Positions 32,800 to 45,644 are shown, numbered from the stretch's first letter. The stretch is DNA of 64,000 nucleotides from Panopea generosa (GCA_029582155.1 CM055909.1:48610412-48674411), one strand, 5' to 3'. Translations and numbers: made by a program. Notes: a model not told the origin generated them from the sequence alone.

Positions 32800-34535
32800 C
32801 TAACATACTAAAAACAGAATGAAGATAAAAATCTGTGACACTTTTTTATCATATATGACCACAAATATGTGAAATGTGATCGACGCCTTTCAACAATTCT
32901 AAAGAGTTAAATAGCAACAAAATTAAAGGTCTGTACAGGTATAGGATATTATAATCCTGTATTTACATCATGGCAGATATTTAATTTTTCTAAATAGAGT
33001 TCGGTGAAAATTTATCAAAAATGCCATCATTATATTATAATGTTTAACATCAATAGTATATAAATTGTTCCAACAGTGAATCTAATAGATTTGGATTTTA
33101 ACTACGAGAACTGAGTTGTACAGAAAACACTGAGTGACGAATCAGTAGTGATATTACACTAGGTACGTGTAAATATAAAAAAAATGTATTCCAAATTTTT
33201 TCCACTCCTGCACCATGAATTATGGGATAAAAAAGCATTACCATATGATGCAAAAAGTGCTTAGAACCTTCATACTTGTTAAAAACCAGTTTATAAGTCA
33301 AAACTCCATTTTACCTCTTGTGTTATGTTATTACTGCACCAATTCAATTCTTATCCCCAATCCAGAACTAGAAACACAGTTACACTCTAGATAAGCAAAT
33401 TTAATTATGTTCATGTGACTGGGCATATTCGACTGATATAAGGTCTCATTTAAGAATTATCTCCCTTACATGATGTATGCCCAAAAAAATTAGAGCTGTG
33501 TAAAGCAGTTGGGCATTATTTTTGTTGAAAATACATGAAATTGTAATTTTTCTTTGTGCATAAGAGACCATTGGAGCATTTTCATGATTTCTGACAAGTT
33601 TGGATGCCATTAGGCACTGTTTGATGAAACTTTAACAGTTTACCGTAAATAAAATGCAACAAATGGGCAGAATTGTCAAAAATGGAAAATGTGAAAAAGC
33701 AACCAGATCCACCCCATGGTTTTTTTCTGCATAATTGGACCAACAGAGGTCTATATATGGGAACAAGGCACTTTTAGAACCATTGGTCATGTATCCAGTG
33801 TTCCAGAAGTGCATTTCTCTATATGTAGAACAGAACAGTGTTGTATGAGACATACTCATATCATGCCCTGATCAATTCCAAAATATCCATAATCATAGGC
33901 AAATATTCAGTCAGGGGAATATCATATGAAGATTTTAAGAATCTCAGAGGGGTTCTCAAATGTCAGGGTTGAGGATTCAAGTGTATTCCCTCCCTAATCA
34001 CTCCCCCCCCCCCCCCCCCCCCCCCCAGCTTCTCTAAATTAATCCTCCAATAAATATTCATGTGATTTGGCTGACTTATTATGTAACACACGAAGATTTA
34101 TTATGTTATAAATGCATTAATTGCACTGCCTTACATTTCTCAAGTGTCATGCAGGGAGCACTCCAGTCAGTTTATTTGAACAAGGCCTGATATATTGCAT
34201 GAACCATCTTGCATTGAAGATAATCAGTACAAAAAAATAAGTTATATCCATCAACAAGTCAGAACTATCTTATCAATAATAGGTAACCTCAACAGAAATA
34301 GTGCGTCATGCATGTGATTTCTTTGTTGACTCAGCAAACATGCACACGTATATTATATATATAAATATATATTTGTGTACAAATGTTACTTAAAATGCCA
34401 CTTTTTATTGGTGGGGTAGAAGACCTCAGAGAAAGGACAAATGATGGGTCAGATTTTATTTATTGTTTTATTAAAGATTCAATGTTTTCAACATCGTAAT
34501 GTCAACATATATTGTTTTTTTATGCATTCTACATT
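32800..34535. other. AT-rich non-coding stretch with a C homopolymer
   Basis: No coding region recognised. A run of about 23 C lies at 34004-34026. The rest is ordinary AT-rich sequence. Confidence 0.45.
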
Positions 34536-34539
34536 ATAT

Positions 34540-35162
34540 ACAACATATCAAATTAACAACATATCACAGTTACAAATATCACATTTATAATATATATCAC
34601 ATTTACAACATATCACATTCACAAATATAACATTTACAAATATCACATTTATAAATACCACATTAATTTTATAATAAGTATCACATTTATAATTAATATC
34701 ATATTTTCAACATATCACATTCACAAATATCAAATTTACAAATATCACATTTACAACATATCACAGTTATAAATATCACATTTACAACATATCACATTTA
34801 CAAATATCACAGTTACAAATATCACATTTATAATTAATATCACATTAACAACATATCACATTCACAAATATAACATTTACAAATATCACATTTACAAATA
34901 TCAAATTTACAACATATCACATTTACAATACCACATTTATAATTAATATCACATTTACAATATATCACAATTACAAATATAACATTTACAAATATCACAG
35001 TTACGAATATCACATTTATAATTAATATCACATTGACTACATAAATTATCACATTCACAAATACAACAGTTACAAATATAACATTTACAACATTATCACA
35101 TTTAGAAATATCACATTTATAATTAATATCACATTAACAACATATCACATTCACAAATACAA
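34540..35162 (+). repeat. AT-rich short-period array, left block
   Basis: Irregular tandem of AACATATCACATTTACAA and ATATCACATTTATAATTAAT motifs (about 15-16 bp sub-unit, with 30-60 bp composites). Interrupted at 35163 and resuming at 35817. Confidence 0.9.
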
Positions 35163-35816
35163 CCAGGGATTTTTTTACCCTTTTTGGGAATGGGGCCTGT
35201 ACGTGCCTTTCAGATTGGGAATTTTTGCATCGTTCAGGTGCAAACTGGGAAAAATAATAATCTTTTTTGTGTGACATTTTAGCAAAAAGAGTAAATATAG
35301 TCTGATAGAAAAATGATGGCTTATGTTTTTGATCAAATCAATTCTAAATGCTTTCTGCTGTATTTAAGTTCAGATGAGCATCTACAGTACTATGTTGAAC
35401 CAGTGCTATCCACAGGTTTTAATGGAAATGCTTTGTAGTGTGCTGAATTTAAAACGAGCATATAAAAGGCTGTGATCAAAATGAGAGTTACCGGTACTCT
35501 TGTCTTGCTTTAATTTGAAGTAATCTCCCTTCTGTTCTAAAGTTCTCCGATAGGTGACCTGTTCAATTGTGCATGCTCACTGTACCACCTAATTATGGAT
35601 AACTCGGTGTTTTTCTTTTTTACGGTGAGTGAACTGACTAACAACAGGGAAGTGTATTATACCGAAAATGTGCGCGGAACTGACCAAAACATGTTAAATA
35701 GGGACAGCTTGACTTGCTTGTTGGTGTGACGCCAGTTTTTTTTTTCTCTCTCCCTCTCTTTTTTCTTGAAAACATGTAAACAACTCAATTGGGAAAAATT
35801 AACATGGAAATGGGAT
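35163..35816. mobile_element. Unclassified insertion splitting the AT-rich array
   Basis: About 650 bp of unrelated sequence, beginning CCAGGGATTTTTTTACCC and ending AACATGGAAATGGGATT. TACAAC lies on both sides, but that word belongs to the array motif, so it is weak evidence of a target duplication. No clear inverted termini and no frame of note. Confidence 0.5.
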
Positions 35817-36215
35817 TTACAACATATCACATTTACAACATATCACATTAACAATATATCACATTAACAACATATCACATTAACAATATATCACATTTAC
35901 AACATATCACATTTACAACATATCGCATTAACAACAAATCACATTTGCAACATATCATATTTACAACATATCACATTTACAACATATCACATTTGCAACA
36001 TATCACATTTACAACATATCATATTTACAACATAATCACATTTACAACATATCACATTTGCAACATACAATATTAACAACATATCACATTTACAATATAT
36101 CACATTTACAACATATCATATTTACAATGTATCACATTTACAACATATCACATTTGCAACATATCACATTTGTAACATATCACATTTACAACATAACACA
36201 TTTACAATTATCACA
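35817..36215 (+). repeat. AT-rich short-period array, right block
   Basis: More regular than the left block: AACATATCACATTTAC recurs about every 16 bp for some 400 bp, with TATATC, TTTGC and similar variants. Confidence 0.92.
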
Positions 36216-36657
36216 TGAAAGGTTAACAAAAACTATTACTTAATAAAGTAATACAAACAGCATAGTTCTATATACATTGGAGAACATAATACAAGATGGC
36301 AAATGTAAGTGGTTGAAGAAGACAGCCAAACAGGCTAATATACCGGTTTGTATTTTGTTTCCATTCCATTTTTATTTATTTTAATTTTTAACGAGGTCGT
36401 AGCCTTATTTAATGGATTATCAGGTCATTCATTGTTCACCCCGTATGAGCTTAGAGCTGTACCTTATGTTTACGTAATCTTTTCTCATTACTTACAAGTT
36501 CGTATCACATGAATGCTCAACAACTATAGCTCACGGTTGTTAATACCAAGTACGTGACCTGTTTCAAAATAATTATCTTACAGCTAGTAAACAATTTGTT
36601 CCATTTCCAAGTAGGCAAAATGTGGAACAGCGAAAGTCACACCACTTGTACGCTACG

Positions 36658-36767
36658 ATGTCAGGTTACAAGAGAAGGAGCATAGACAAGATTCTTCATT
36701 TCATTGGGCCACCCTTAAAAAAGTGTTTGTTCGTCACTTCCAACCTATACCATTTAACGATGGGTAG
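36658..36767 (+). other. Possible small coding exon with GTATGT donor
   Basis: The ATG at 36658 opens MSGYKRRSIDKILHFIGPPL... (36 codons plus 2 bases) up to a GTATGT donor-like site at 36768. The local sequence is less AT-rich than its surroundings. The family is not recognised; the basic start could also be a transposase-like N-terminus. Phase does not match the open segment at 36.9 kb. Confidence 0.2.
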
Positions 36768-36892
36768 GTATGTAAATTCTTCATCTTTTTAATTTTTTAT
36801 GTATTCAAATAATTTTTTTTCATCGTATGATTGAAAATATTTGAATGAACAAAAAGAAACACACTTTTTTTTTTTTTATTGTTGTGGGCCAG

Positions 36893-37048
36893 CAGGAAAC
36901 AGCGAAGAAACAATATTTCAATATAGGCCTTGAAAAGGTCCATTACTTAACTGAGCTAAAATTCATTGAAGAGATAAATGCACAGCTAGACTCCATACTG
37001 ACCCTTCCCATCATTGTTGGTTCAAGAGTTTTTATTTCTAAAATGTAA
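36893..37048 (+). other. Possible terminal exon (about 51 codons) after an acceptor-like site
   Basis: A T-rich tract followed by GGGCCAG|CAG precedes an open segment reading QETAKKQYFNIGLEKVHYL..., ending ..SRVFISKM and TAA. The peptide has a protein-like residue mix (EEINAQLDSILTLPIIVG), but I do not recognise it. May be an exon, a decayed element or chance. Confidence 0.22.
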
Positions 37049-38965
37049 AAAGGCAGTAACTGTTAAAATTATTGAACCGATATACAAAAGGGACACACTC
37101 AACTAGACCTCATACTGATGTAGAATAACAATTCACAATAATTCTCCCAGTAAGTTTTGGCAAAATTTGACCAAAGATGTCAGATGAATTCTCTATACTT
37201 GTAATCGTTACATAAACTTTCATTACCAGTATATATTATGGTATATTTGTATATTCTGAAAATTTTACTGCTAGATTTCCAAAATAACTAATAGGGCTGT
37301 GTACTATCAGGACACTTCCGATATGATATGTACCGCAATACGGTGCTTAACATTAGAAAACAATCTTACTTTTGCTTTGAAGTTATAATTGATAATGAAC
37401 TTTGATGTGTTGTTTTGAAAGATTACAATATAACTGTTTTGCCATTTGAGACATCATTAACAGAAGGCATGGACTAGTTTAGTAAAATTATGTTCATAGA
37501 TAATCTCATATTTCACAAATCCTTGAAATAAATGCTAATAAACTTTGCATAAATATTTAGAATAAAAATACATACTGAGTTTTTAAATAGTTTTTAACAA
37601 TAAAAATATACCCTGAATGATTTGTGTACCGGAAATATTGCTGACCATGGCAAGTTTTCTGCAGTATCTTTTGGATTCACTAAACCATTTAATTATAGTC
37701 CAGCAGATACAGCACTGAACCTTGCATGGAAGTGTAAAGTAATTTTTTTTGTTTAGGCATTGCTTATGAAAAAAAAGCTTGATGACTCTTGTCATCATTG
37801 AGCATTTTGAAATATTTAAGATGGCCACCAACATGGTGGCAAATGGATTGAAAATTATGTTTTCTGCACATTTTAGTTTTATAAGTGCAAATGTAAAATT
37901 TATTTGATTAATTAATTTTATTTAGTAAATATGTCACTACCATCTAAAATATAAAACTTACACAACTGACAATATAATTATTATGCAAAAATTCTTAAAT
38001 AATGTAGGAAATTCACCAAATTTCCCACTACAATGATACGGGTATATATACAGCTGTTGTAATACCTTGGTGCAGTCTATCTCTGTTTTGTTTTACTACT
38101 CTTATCAAACTACATAATTTGTAAATAATAATTAACTTTCACGTAGAATAGAAAAAAGGTAAACATAATGTTCAATGTTCGTGTTAATGATAAGTAGACA
38201 GTTTTCATCATAATTTCATGCTGTAATTTGGTGGGGTAGCGGACATGTTGGATTGAAAGAAGTTCCATGAGAACGTCATATCATTATTTAAGCAGTTGAG
38301 TTGTTTCGTTATGCGTAATATTTTGATATTAAGAATTGGAAACTGACCTAAACAATTTTGCAGAGAGAAGTAAAACAACGAAGTAATGGGAAGATAATAA
38401 AACCTTATTTATAATGGGTATGTACATCAGAGCTGAGAGAAAAGCTGTCTGGCCTTTGCAGTTGGCAGCAGTTAAGCTTATGATGCCATCTTTTTTTCGC
38501 AGCTAGCCACATAAATTATGCATAGAATATGGGTGTTTAGTTTAGTCCCGTTGTTCAATACATATTAAATAATCGTGATTGGATAGGTCTTTGCATTAAT
38601 CATCACTGGTACTCATACTTGACAAAATATCTTCAACTCTACTTCAAACATGCAAACTCAATCCCCATATTTCGAGCCATTCTGACTTCAGAATAATTCC
38701 AAGTACTTTCCATGGACCAGAGGTTGTATATTCCATACCATGCATAAGTTGATTCTTTGTTTGTCTCCTCCACAGCATTCCATGCGCATGTTGTTTTCAA
38801 TTTTTATATAAAGTCATGTTCATTTATAATTCACCTAACATGAATGAGATTTTTTATTCCATTATAAGTTATAAACATCACATCATAAAATGTCAGCTGG
38901 AATGTTCTAATTATAATGTTATCATCACTGTTACCACAACATTTCACTCATGATTTATGTTTCAA
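37049..38965. other. AT-rich non-coding stretch
   Basis: No coding region recognised. A local palindrome GCCACCAACATGGTGGC sits at about 37824-37840. Confidence 0.4.
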
Positions 38966-38969
38966 ATTA

Positions 38970-39180
38970 ATGTGGAGCGTGTACAGTTCCAGTGGTAGAG
39001 CACCAGCCCCATGATTAGAGGGTCATCAGTTTGATTCTTCACCTGCACATCTATTTGTGGTATCCTTCAGCAAGACAATTTTTCAGCATAATATGCTTAT
39101 CACTGGTTCTACCCAGAAGTCATTGAACGTAATCTGTAGAAGTTGTAATAATGTGTTTCACAATTGAGGTAAAATAAAAA
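38970..39180 (+). repeat. SINE-4 copy, plus orientation
   Basis: Head CAGTTCCAGTGGTAGAGCAC and a CATCAGTTTGATTCTTC B-box-like segment, then TTCAGCAAGACAATTTTTCA, ACTGGTTCTACCCAGAAGTC and GTTTCACAATTGAGGTAAAA. Confidence 0.8.
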
Positions 39181-39255
39181 AGTATTTGTGTCATTGTAAA
39201 CCAAAGACTCATTCCAACCACTGAGTCATGCCTAACAGAAACAACTTATAACACA

Positions 39256-39350
39256 ATGGCGGATCTACTCTTTAAAATAAAAACGCAGTTGTCTATCTTG
39301 AATTGATGTCTAAGATGGCATCCTGAAAAAATCTTTTGGTCACGTGACCA
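39256..39350. promoter_or_regulatory. Palindromic E-box (CLEAR-like) next to an ATGGCGG start context
   Basis: TGGTCACGTGACCA at 39337-39350 is a perfect 14-bp palindrome containing GTCACGTGAC, the E-box form bound by TFEB/MITF-class and USF bHLH-Zip factors in animals. About 80 bp to the left is CACAATGGCGGATC (ATG 39256), opening only a 16-codon frame. A single palindrome can occur by chance. Confidence 0.25.
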
Positions 39351-40021
39351 TAGTTCAGCGTGTCTGTATTTATGCTCTTTAATTCCTGTGTGCTGATTAA
39401 TAGCACTGAATGAAAACTTGGAATTTATAAGATACACAATTGTTTATAGGTATAAATTGACGCTGTCTGTTATAATATTAATGTATTTGTTGAAATAGGC
39501 GAATCTACTGTTTATAGTGAGTTCGAACACTTATCAGGGAGTGGAACTATTTGATTGGTTGTCAGGTTTGTATTAACACAATACATGGTTGTAGATTTGC
39601 AGTATAGGAAAATAATCATGATAGCTCTGAGAGCAGTTGCTAAAGCACCACCCCCAAAAATAGTGTATGCCACCCCTTTAATTCTAATATTTTATTCAAA
39701 TTTGCTATGTTTCTACTGAAAAACATGTGTGCTCGCTCAGATTTTGTGTTGCGCCCTCTAGCACACCTGCTCTAAACTGAAATTTTTTATTTGCCCCTGT
39801 AACATACCCATATACATACTCATTTAATTAAAAGATTTGTCTATCATTCTCATTGACCATTCCATTATAATTCTAGAGGGGTGTTAATAGGAATTCACTT
39901 ACTGTGGACAAAACAAAGTAGACCCAGATTTAGACAGAGAGTTCCTTGCAGTTAGTTCTACATTGTTGCAAAAGGTAGCATTGCTAATTTGCCTAAAAAT
40001 TTAAATCAGAAAATGTGTAAA

Positions 40022-41086
40022 AACAAGAGGCCCAAGAGGGCCTGAGGACGCTCTACTGACTCAAAGTGGCCATAGCACTTTTTGAAATTCTCCTATGCAA
40101 TAGAAATATCAGGGCGGGGCCATTTTTAACCCTAGGGACAAGTTTTGAACAAATCTAACAAAACTATTGTTGGTCATATTACTACATAAACATGTTGAAA
40201 ATATGTTGGGTGTCATGAGAAGAAAATTTTTTAAATTTTGGATATTTTTAGTAACAGCGGCCATCTTGAATTTCAGATCGAAAAATAAATCTTCTGTATA
40301 GTCTCCTATGCAACAGAAACATGCTTGTGAAGTTTTAGTTTAACTGGCCTAGTGGTTTCAGAAGAGATGAAAGAATAAGAGAATTTTCTGTTTTCCCATA
40401 GTATCCCTATGTAAAATTCTAAGTCCCCTTACAGGGCCCCTATAAATTTTAGCCCCTTAATTCTTATCTGCAATCAAACCCCTACACATAGGGATAATTT
40501 ATGCCAAATATGTGCAAATCTGACATATCGGTTCTTAACAAAACGATTTTAGTAAATCCCAATTTGTACCCTTTTGGGGCCCCTCCTGACCCCTTAAGAC
40601 AGTGGAACCCAGTCATGTTTACAAATCTGAACCTGCTTCACCTAACAATGCTTCTGTGAAGATATAGGCAAAATCATTTCCATTTAAAAAAAAAAAAAAA
40701 ATATTATGACATGTGTCCCCTAATTGAACCCTCAGGACGGGGTCATATTTAACCCTAGGGACACCATTTGAACAAATCTAACAATACTAAAGTTGTTCAT
40801 CATTACTACATATACATTTTGAAATCTGCTGGGCCATTCATGAGAAGAAGATTTTTTAAGTTTTGGACTATTTTTAGTTACGGTGGCCATCTTGAATTTC
40901 AGATCGAAAAAAAAATCTTCTGTATAGTTTCCTATGCAACAGAAACATGCATGTGAAGTTTCAGTTTAATTGGCCTAGTGGTTTCAGAGAAAGTGCTGCT
41001 AACAGAAGACAGACGACAGACAACAGACGACAGACAACGCGCCATTGCATAAGTACTTCTGGCCTTTGGCCAGTAGAGCTAAAAAT
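40022..41086 (+). mobile_element. AACAAGAG...GAGCTAAAAA dispersed element with internal duplication
   Basis: Begins AACAAGAGGCCCAAGAGGGC and ends GGCCAGTAGAGCTAAAAA. Inside, a segment of about 230 bp occurs twice (about 40120-40375 and 40735-40990): GACGGGGTCATATTTAACCC-like, TCTAACAAAACTATTG, GGCCATCTTGAATTTCAGAT and CTATGCAACAGAAACATGC. A GACAGACGACAGACAACAG tract precedes the 3' end. No protein-coding capacity. This termini pattern is common in mollusc genomes; transposon class not determined. Confidence 0.75.
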
Positions 41087-41382
41087 AAATGCTACAAGTA
41101 CTATGATTAAAGTGTCACTACAAAAACAGGAAGCTTACAAGAATACTTGAAATGGTGTGACAGTCCCACTCCTTATCTTGTCCAAAATTGCGTAGAAAAG
41201 TAACCAAATTAACTTTTGCTGGAGTGTTTATAATAGGATCTTTCATTCATGTTTTGGATTATTCCATTATCATTTAGCAGGGGTGTAATCATGAAAATCT
41301 ATTGACTGCGTGAGAGCGACAGTCAAACTATATTTACCCTAAGGTGACAGTATGGGTGTACTGATTTACCTGATCGCCTAAA

Positions 41383-44300
41383 CACTTACAGATAAACTTG
41401 GATGTATTTCTCATTTACAAATATGCATAGATATACTTCTCATTTACAGATAGGCAAAGATGTACTTCTAATTTACAGACAAGCATGGATGTACTTTTCA
41501 TTTACATATATGTATTGATGAACTTCTCATTTACAGATAAGCAAGGATTTACTTCACATTTACAGACAAGCATGAATGTACTTTTCATTCACATATATGT
41601 ATTGATGAACTTCTCATTTACAGATTAGCAAGGATGTACTTCTCATTTACAGACAAGCATGAACCTACTTTTCATTTACATATTTGTATTGATGAATTCT
41701 TATTTACAGATAAGCAAGGATGTACTTCACATTTACATATATGTATTGATGAACTTCTCATTTACAGATAAGCAAGGATGTACTGCTCATATACAGACAA
41801 GCATGGATGTACTTCTCATTTACCTAAATGTATTGATGAACTCCTCATTTACAGATAAGCAAGGATGTACGTCACATTTACAGACAAGCATGGATGTACT
41901 TCTCATTTACAGATAAGCAAGAATGTACTTATCATTTACAGTTAAGCATGGTTATATTTCTCATTTACAGACAAGCATGGATGTACCTCTCACTTACATA
42001 TATGGCTTGGTGTACTTTTCATTTACAAATATGCATGGATATTTTTATCATTTACATATATGTATTGATGAACTTCCCATTTACAGATAAGCAAGGATGT
42101 ACTTCTCATTTACAGACAGGCAGGGATGTACTTTTCATTTACATATATATATTAATGAACTTCTCATTTACAGATAAGCAAGGATGTACTTCTCATTAAC
42201 AGACAAGCATGGATGTACTTCTCATTTACAGAGAAGCATGGATGTACTTCTCATTTACAGATAAGCAAGGATGTACTTCTCATTTACAGATAAGCATGGT
42301 TGTATTTCTCATTTACAGACAAGCATGAATGTACTTCTCGCTAACAGACAAGCATGGATGTACTTCTCAATTACAGATAAGCAAGGATGTACTTCTCATT
42401 TACAGATAAGCAAGGATGTACTTCTCATTTACAGATGTACTTCTCATTTACAGATAAGCAAGGATGTACTTCTCATTTACAAACAAGCATGGATCTTCTC
42501 ATTTACAGACAAGCATGGATGTACTTCTCATTTTCAGATAAGCATGGATGTAATTCTCATTTACAGACAAGCATGGATGTACTTCTCATTTACAGATAAG
42601 CATGGAGGTGCTTCTCATTTACAGATAAGCATGATTGTATTTTTCATTTACATATAAGCATGGGTATACTTCTCACTTACAGATATGGCCTGGTGTACTT
42701 TTCATTTACAGACAAGCATGGATGTACTTCTCGTTAACAGATAAGCAAGGATGTACTTCTCATTTACAGACAATCATGGATGTACTTCTCATTTACAGAG
42801 AAGCATGGATGTACTTCTCATTTACAGATAAGCAAGGATGTACTTCTCATTTACAGATAAGCATGGTTGTATTTCTCATTTACAGACAAGCATGGATGTA
42901 CTTCTCATTTACAGACAAGCATGGATATACTTCTCATTTACAGATAAGCAAGGATGTACTTTTCATTTACAGATAAGCAAAGATGTACTTCTCATTTACA
43001 GATGTACTTCTCATTTACAGATAAGCAAGGATGTACTTCTCATTTACAGACAAGCATGGATGTACTTCTCATTCACCGATAAGCATGGATGTAATTCTCA
43101 TTTACAGACAAGCATGGATGTACTTCTCATTTACAGATAAGCATGGAGGTACTTCTCATTTACAGATAAGCATGATTGTATTTTTCATTTACAGATAAGC
43201 ATGGGTGTACTTCTCACTTACAGATATGGCTTGGTGTACTTTTCATTTACAGACAAGCATGGATGTAATTCTCATTAACAGACAAGCATGGATGTACTTC
43301 TCATTTACAGATAAGCAAGGATGTACTTCTCATTAACAGATAAGCAAGGATGTACTTCTCATTTACAGACAAGCATGGATCTTCTCATTTACAGACAAGC
43401 ATGAATGTACTTCTCATTTACAGATAAGCATGGTTGTACTTCTCATTTACAGATGGCCATAGGGGTACTTTTCATGTACAGATATGCATGGATCCACTTC
43501 TCAAATACAGATATGCATAAGTGTACTTCTCATTTACATATATGCATGGGTGTACTTTTCATTTACAGATATGCATGGATGCACTTCACATTTACAGATA
43601 TGTTTGGATTTACTTTTCATTTACAAATATGCATGTGTGTACTTCTCATTTACAGATATGCATGGGTGTACTTTTCATTTACAGATATGCATGAGTGTAT
43701 TTCTCAAATACAGATATGCATAAGTGTACTTATCATTTAAAGATATGCATGGGTGTACTTTTCATTTACAAATATGCATGGATGCACTTAACATTTACAG
43801 CTATGCTTGGATCTACTTTTCATTTACAAATATGCATGTGTGTACTTATCATTTACAGATATGCATGGCTGTACTTCACATTTACAGATTGCCATAGGGG
43901 TACTTTTCATGTACAGATATTCATGGGTGTACTTCTCAAATACAGATATGCATGAGTGTACTTCTCATTTACAGATATGCATGGGTGTACTTTTCATTTA
44001 CTGATTTACATGGTTGTACTTATCATTTATAGATATGCATGGATGTACTTCTCATTTACAGATATGCATGGATGTACTTATCATTTACAGATGTGCATGG
44101 ATGTCTTCTCATTTACAGATGTGCATGGATGTACTTCTCATTTACATATATGCATCGATGTACTTCTCATTTACAGATGTGCATGGGTGTCTTCTCATTT
44201 ACATATATGCATGGATGTACTTCTCATTTACAGATATGCATGGATGTACTTCCCATTTACAGATATGCATGAATGTACTTCTCATTTACATATATGCATG

Positions 44301-44985
44301 TATGTACTTCTCATTTACAGATGTGCATGGATGTACTTATCATTTACAGATGTGCATGGATGTACTTATCATTTACAAATGTGCATGAACGTACATCTCA
44401 TTTACAGATGTGCATGGATGTACTTCTCATTTACAGATATGCATGGATGTACTTCTCATTTACAAATGTGCATGAACGTACATCTCATTTACAGATGTGC
44501 ATGGATGTACTTCTCATTTACAGATATGCATGGATGTACTTCTCATTTACAGATGTGCATGGATGTACTTCTCATTTACAAATGTGCATGAACGTACATC
44601 TCATTTACAGATGTGCATGGATGTACTTCTCATTTACAGATGTGCATGGATGTACTTCTCATTTACAGATGTGCATGGATGTACTTCTCATTTACAGATA
44701 TGCATGGATGTACTTCTCATTTACAGATATGCATAAGTGTACTTCTCATTTACAGATGTGCATGGATGTACTTCTCATTTACAGATGTGCATGGATGTAC
44801 TTCTCATTTACAAATATGCATGGATGTACTTCTCATTTACAGATGTGCATGGATGTACTTCTCATTTACAGATGTGCATGGATGTTCTTCTCATTTACAG
44901 ATGTGCATTGATGTACTTCTCATTTAAAGATGTGCATGGATGTACTTCTCATTTACAGATGTGCATGGATGTGTTACTCAACATA
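41383..44985 (+). repeat. 29-bp minisatellite, 3.6 kb, about 120 units with higher-order structure
   Basis: Core TACTTCTCATTTACAG followed by ATAAGCAAGGATG, ATATGCATGGATG or ATGTGCATGGATG. Three zones: 'ataagca(a/t)gg' units (41.4-43.45 kb), mixed diverged units (43.45-44.0 kb) and very uniform 'atgtgcatgg' units (44.0-44.98 kb). A block of about 567 bp is duplicated (start 42271 repeated at 42838), including the same shortened unit (42431 and 42998). In the right zone a CATGAACGTACATCTC variant recurs at 44385, 44472 and 44588, that is at multiples of 29. The unit has no stop in any plus frame, which produces apparent frames of up to 212 codons with a 29-residue period; these are not genes. 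Confidence 0.96.
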
Positions 44986-45640
44986 GCCTCTCAATTGCAG
45001 ACATGCATATTTCCATTTCCCAAAACTTTAACCAAATCAAATCAAAATTGATTTATTATCTGACAATTTATACATGTATAGCATTTTATCCTCTCTCAGT
45101 CTGCTCACAGCCTTTATCTTGACTATCAGTATATGTAAATTCTTATCAGCACCGTTATGAGGTTTGAAGCACGTAATTTAATTCTGAAAAAAATATCTTA
45201 TCACAATGCATGTTGCCAAAAACAAACACATAATCTTATCTACACCAAAAAAATGGGACAAAACTACAAGTGTAGAAGGAAGGGCTACAGCTAAATGTAA
45301 TCTGAAATGTTGATTTATTGTTTTGTGGCGTCTTCCGGACATTATAATACTGCCTTTAAAAATGCATGGAAATGAGTAGTAGTACAGATGACAGGATGAA
45401 AATATGATGCCTATGCAACTTCTGTTTCTGGGGTTCGAACCTTCATTTCAAATTTTTCTGTAGTGAATGTTCATTTATTACTGAAATACCAGAACCCAAT
45501 TTTCATTATTTTAATGTCATCGTAACTATCTAGCTCATATCTAACAATGTTCGATTACATTATCTTCTTTAATTATCCTTCACTTCCAACATTTCCTATT
45601 TCACTTCCTTTCTCTTTATTTTTTAATTATCATAACCTTT
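44986..45640. other. Non-coding stretch after the minisatellite
   Basis: AT-rich; nothing recognised. Confidence 0.4.
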
Positions 45641-45644
45641 TACG

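Noticed and set aside
34540..36215. Scaffold attachment or replication origin because of extreme AT content
   Set aside because: AT richness and repeats alone are not evidence; no ordered motif set was seen.
43956..44911. Overlapping frames of 211 and 212 codons with 29-residue repeats
   Set aside because: The 29-bp unit has no stop in any plus frame, so long frames arise automatically; several frames overlap and the peptide period equals the DNA unit.
41383..44985. CRISPR-like array of short regular repeats
   Set aside because: Units are contiguous, with no unique spacers, no cas genes and a eukaryotic context. The same holds for the 26-, 52- and 73-bp arrays.
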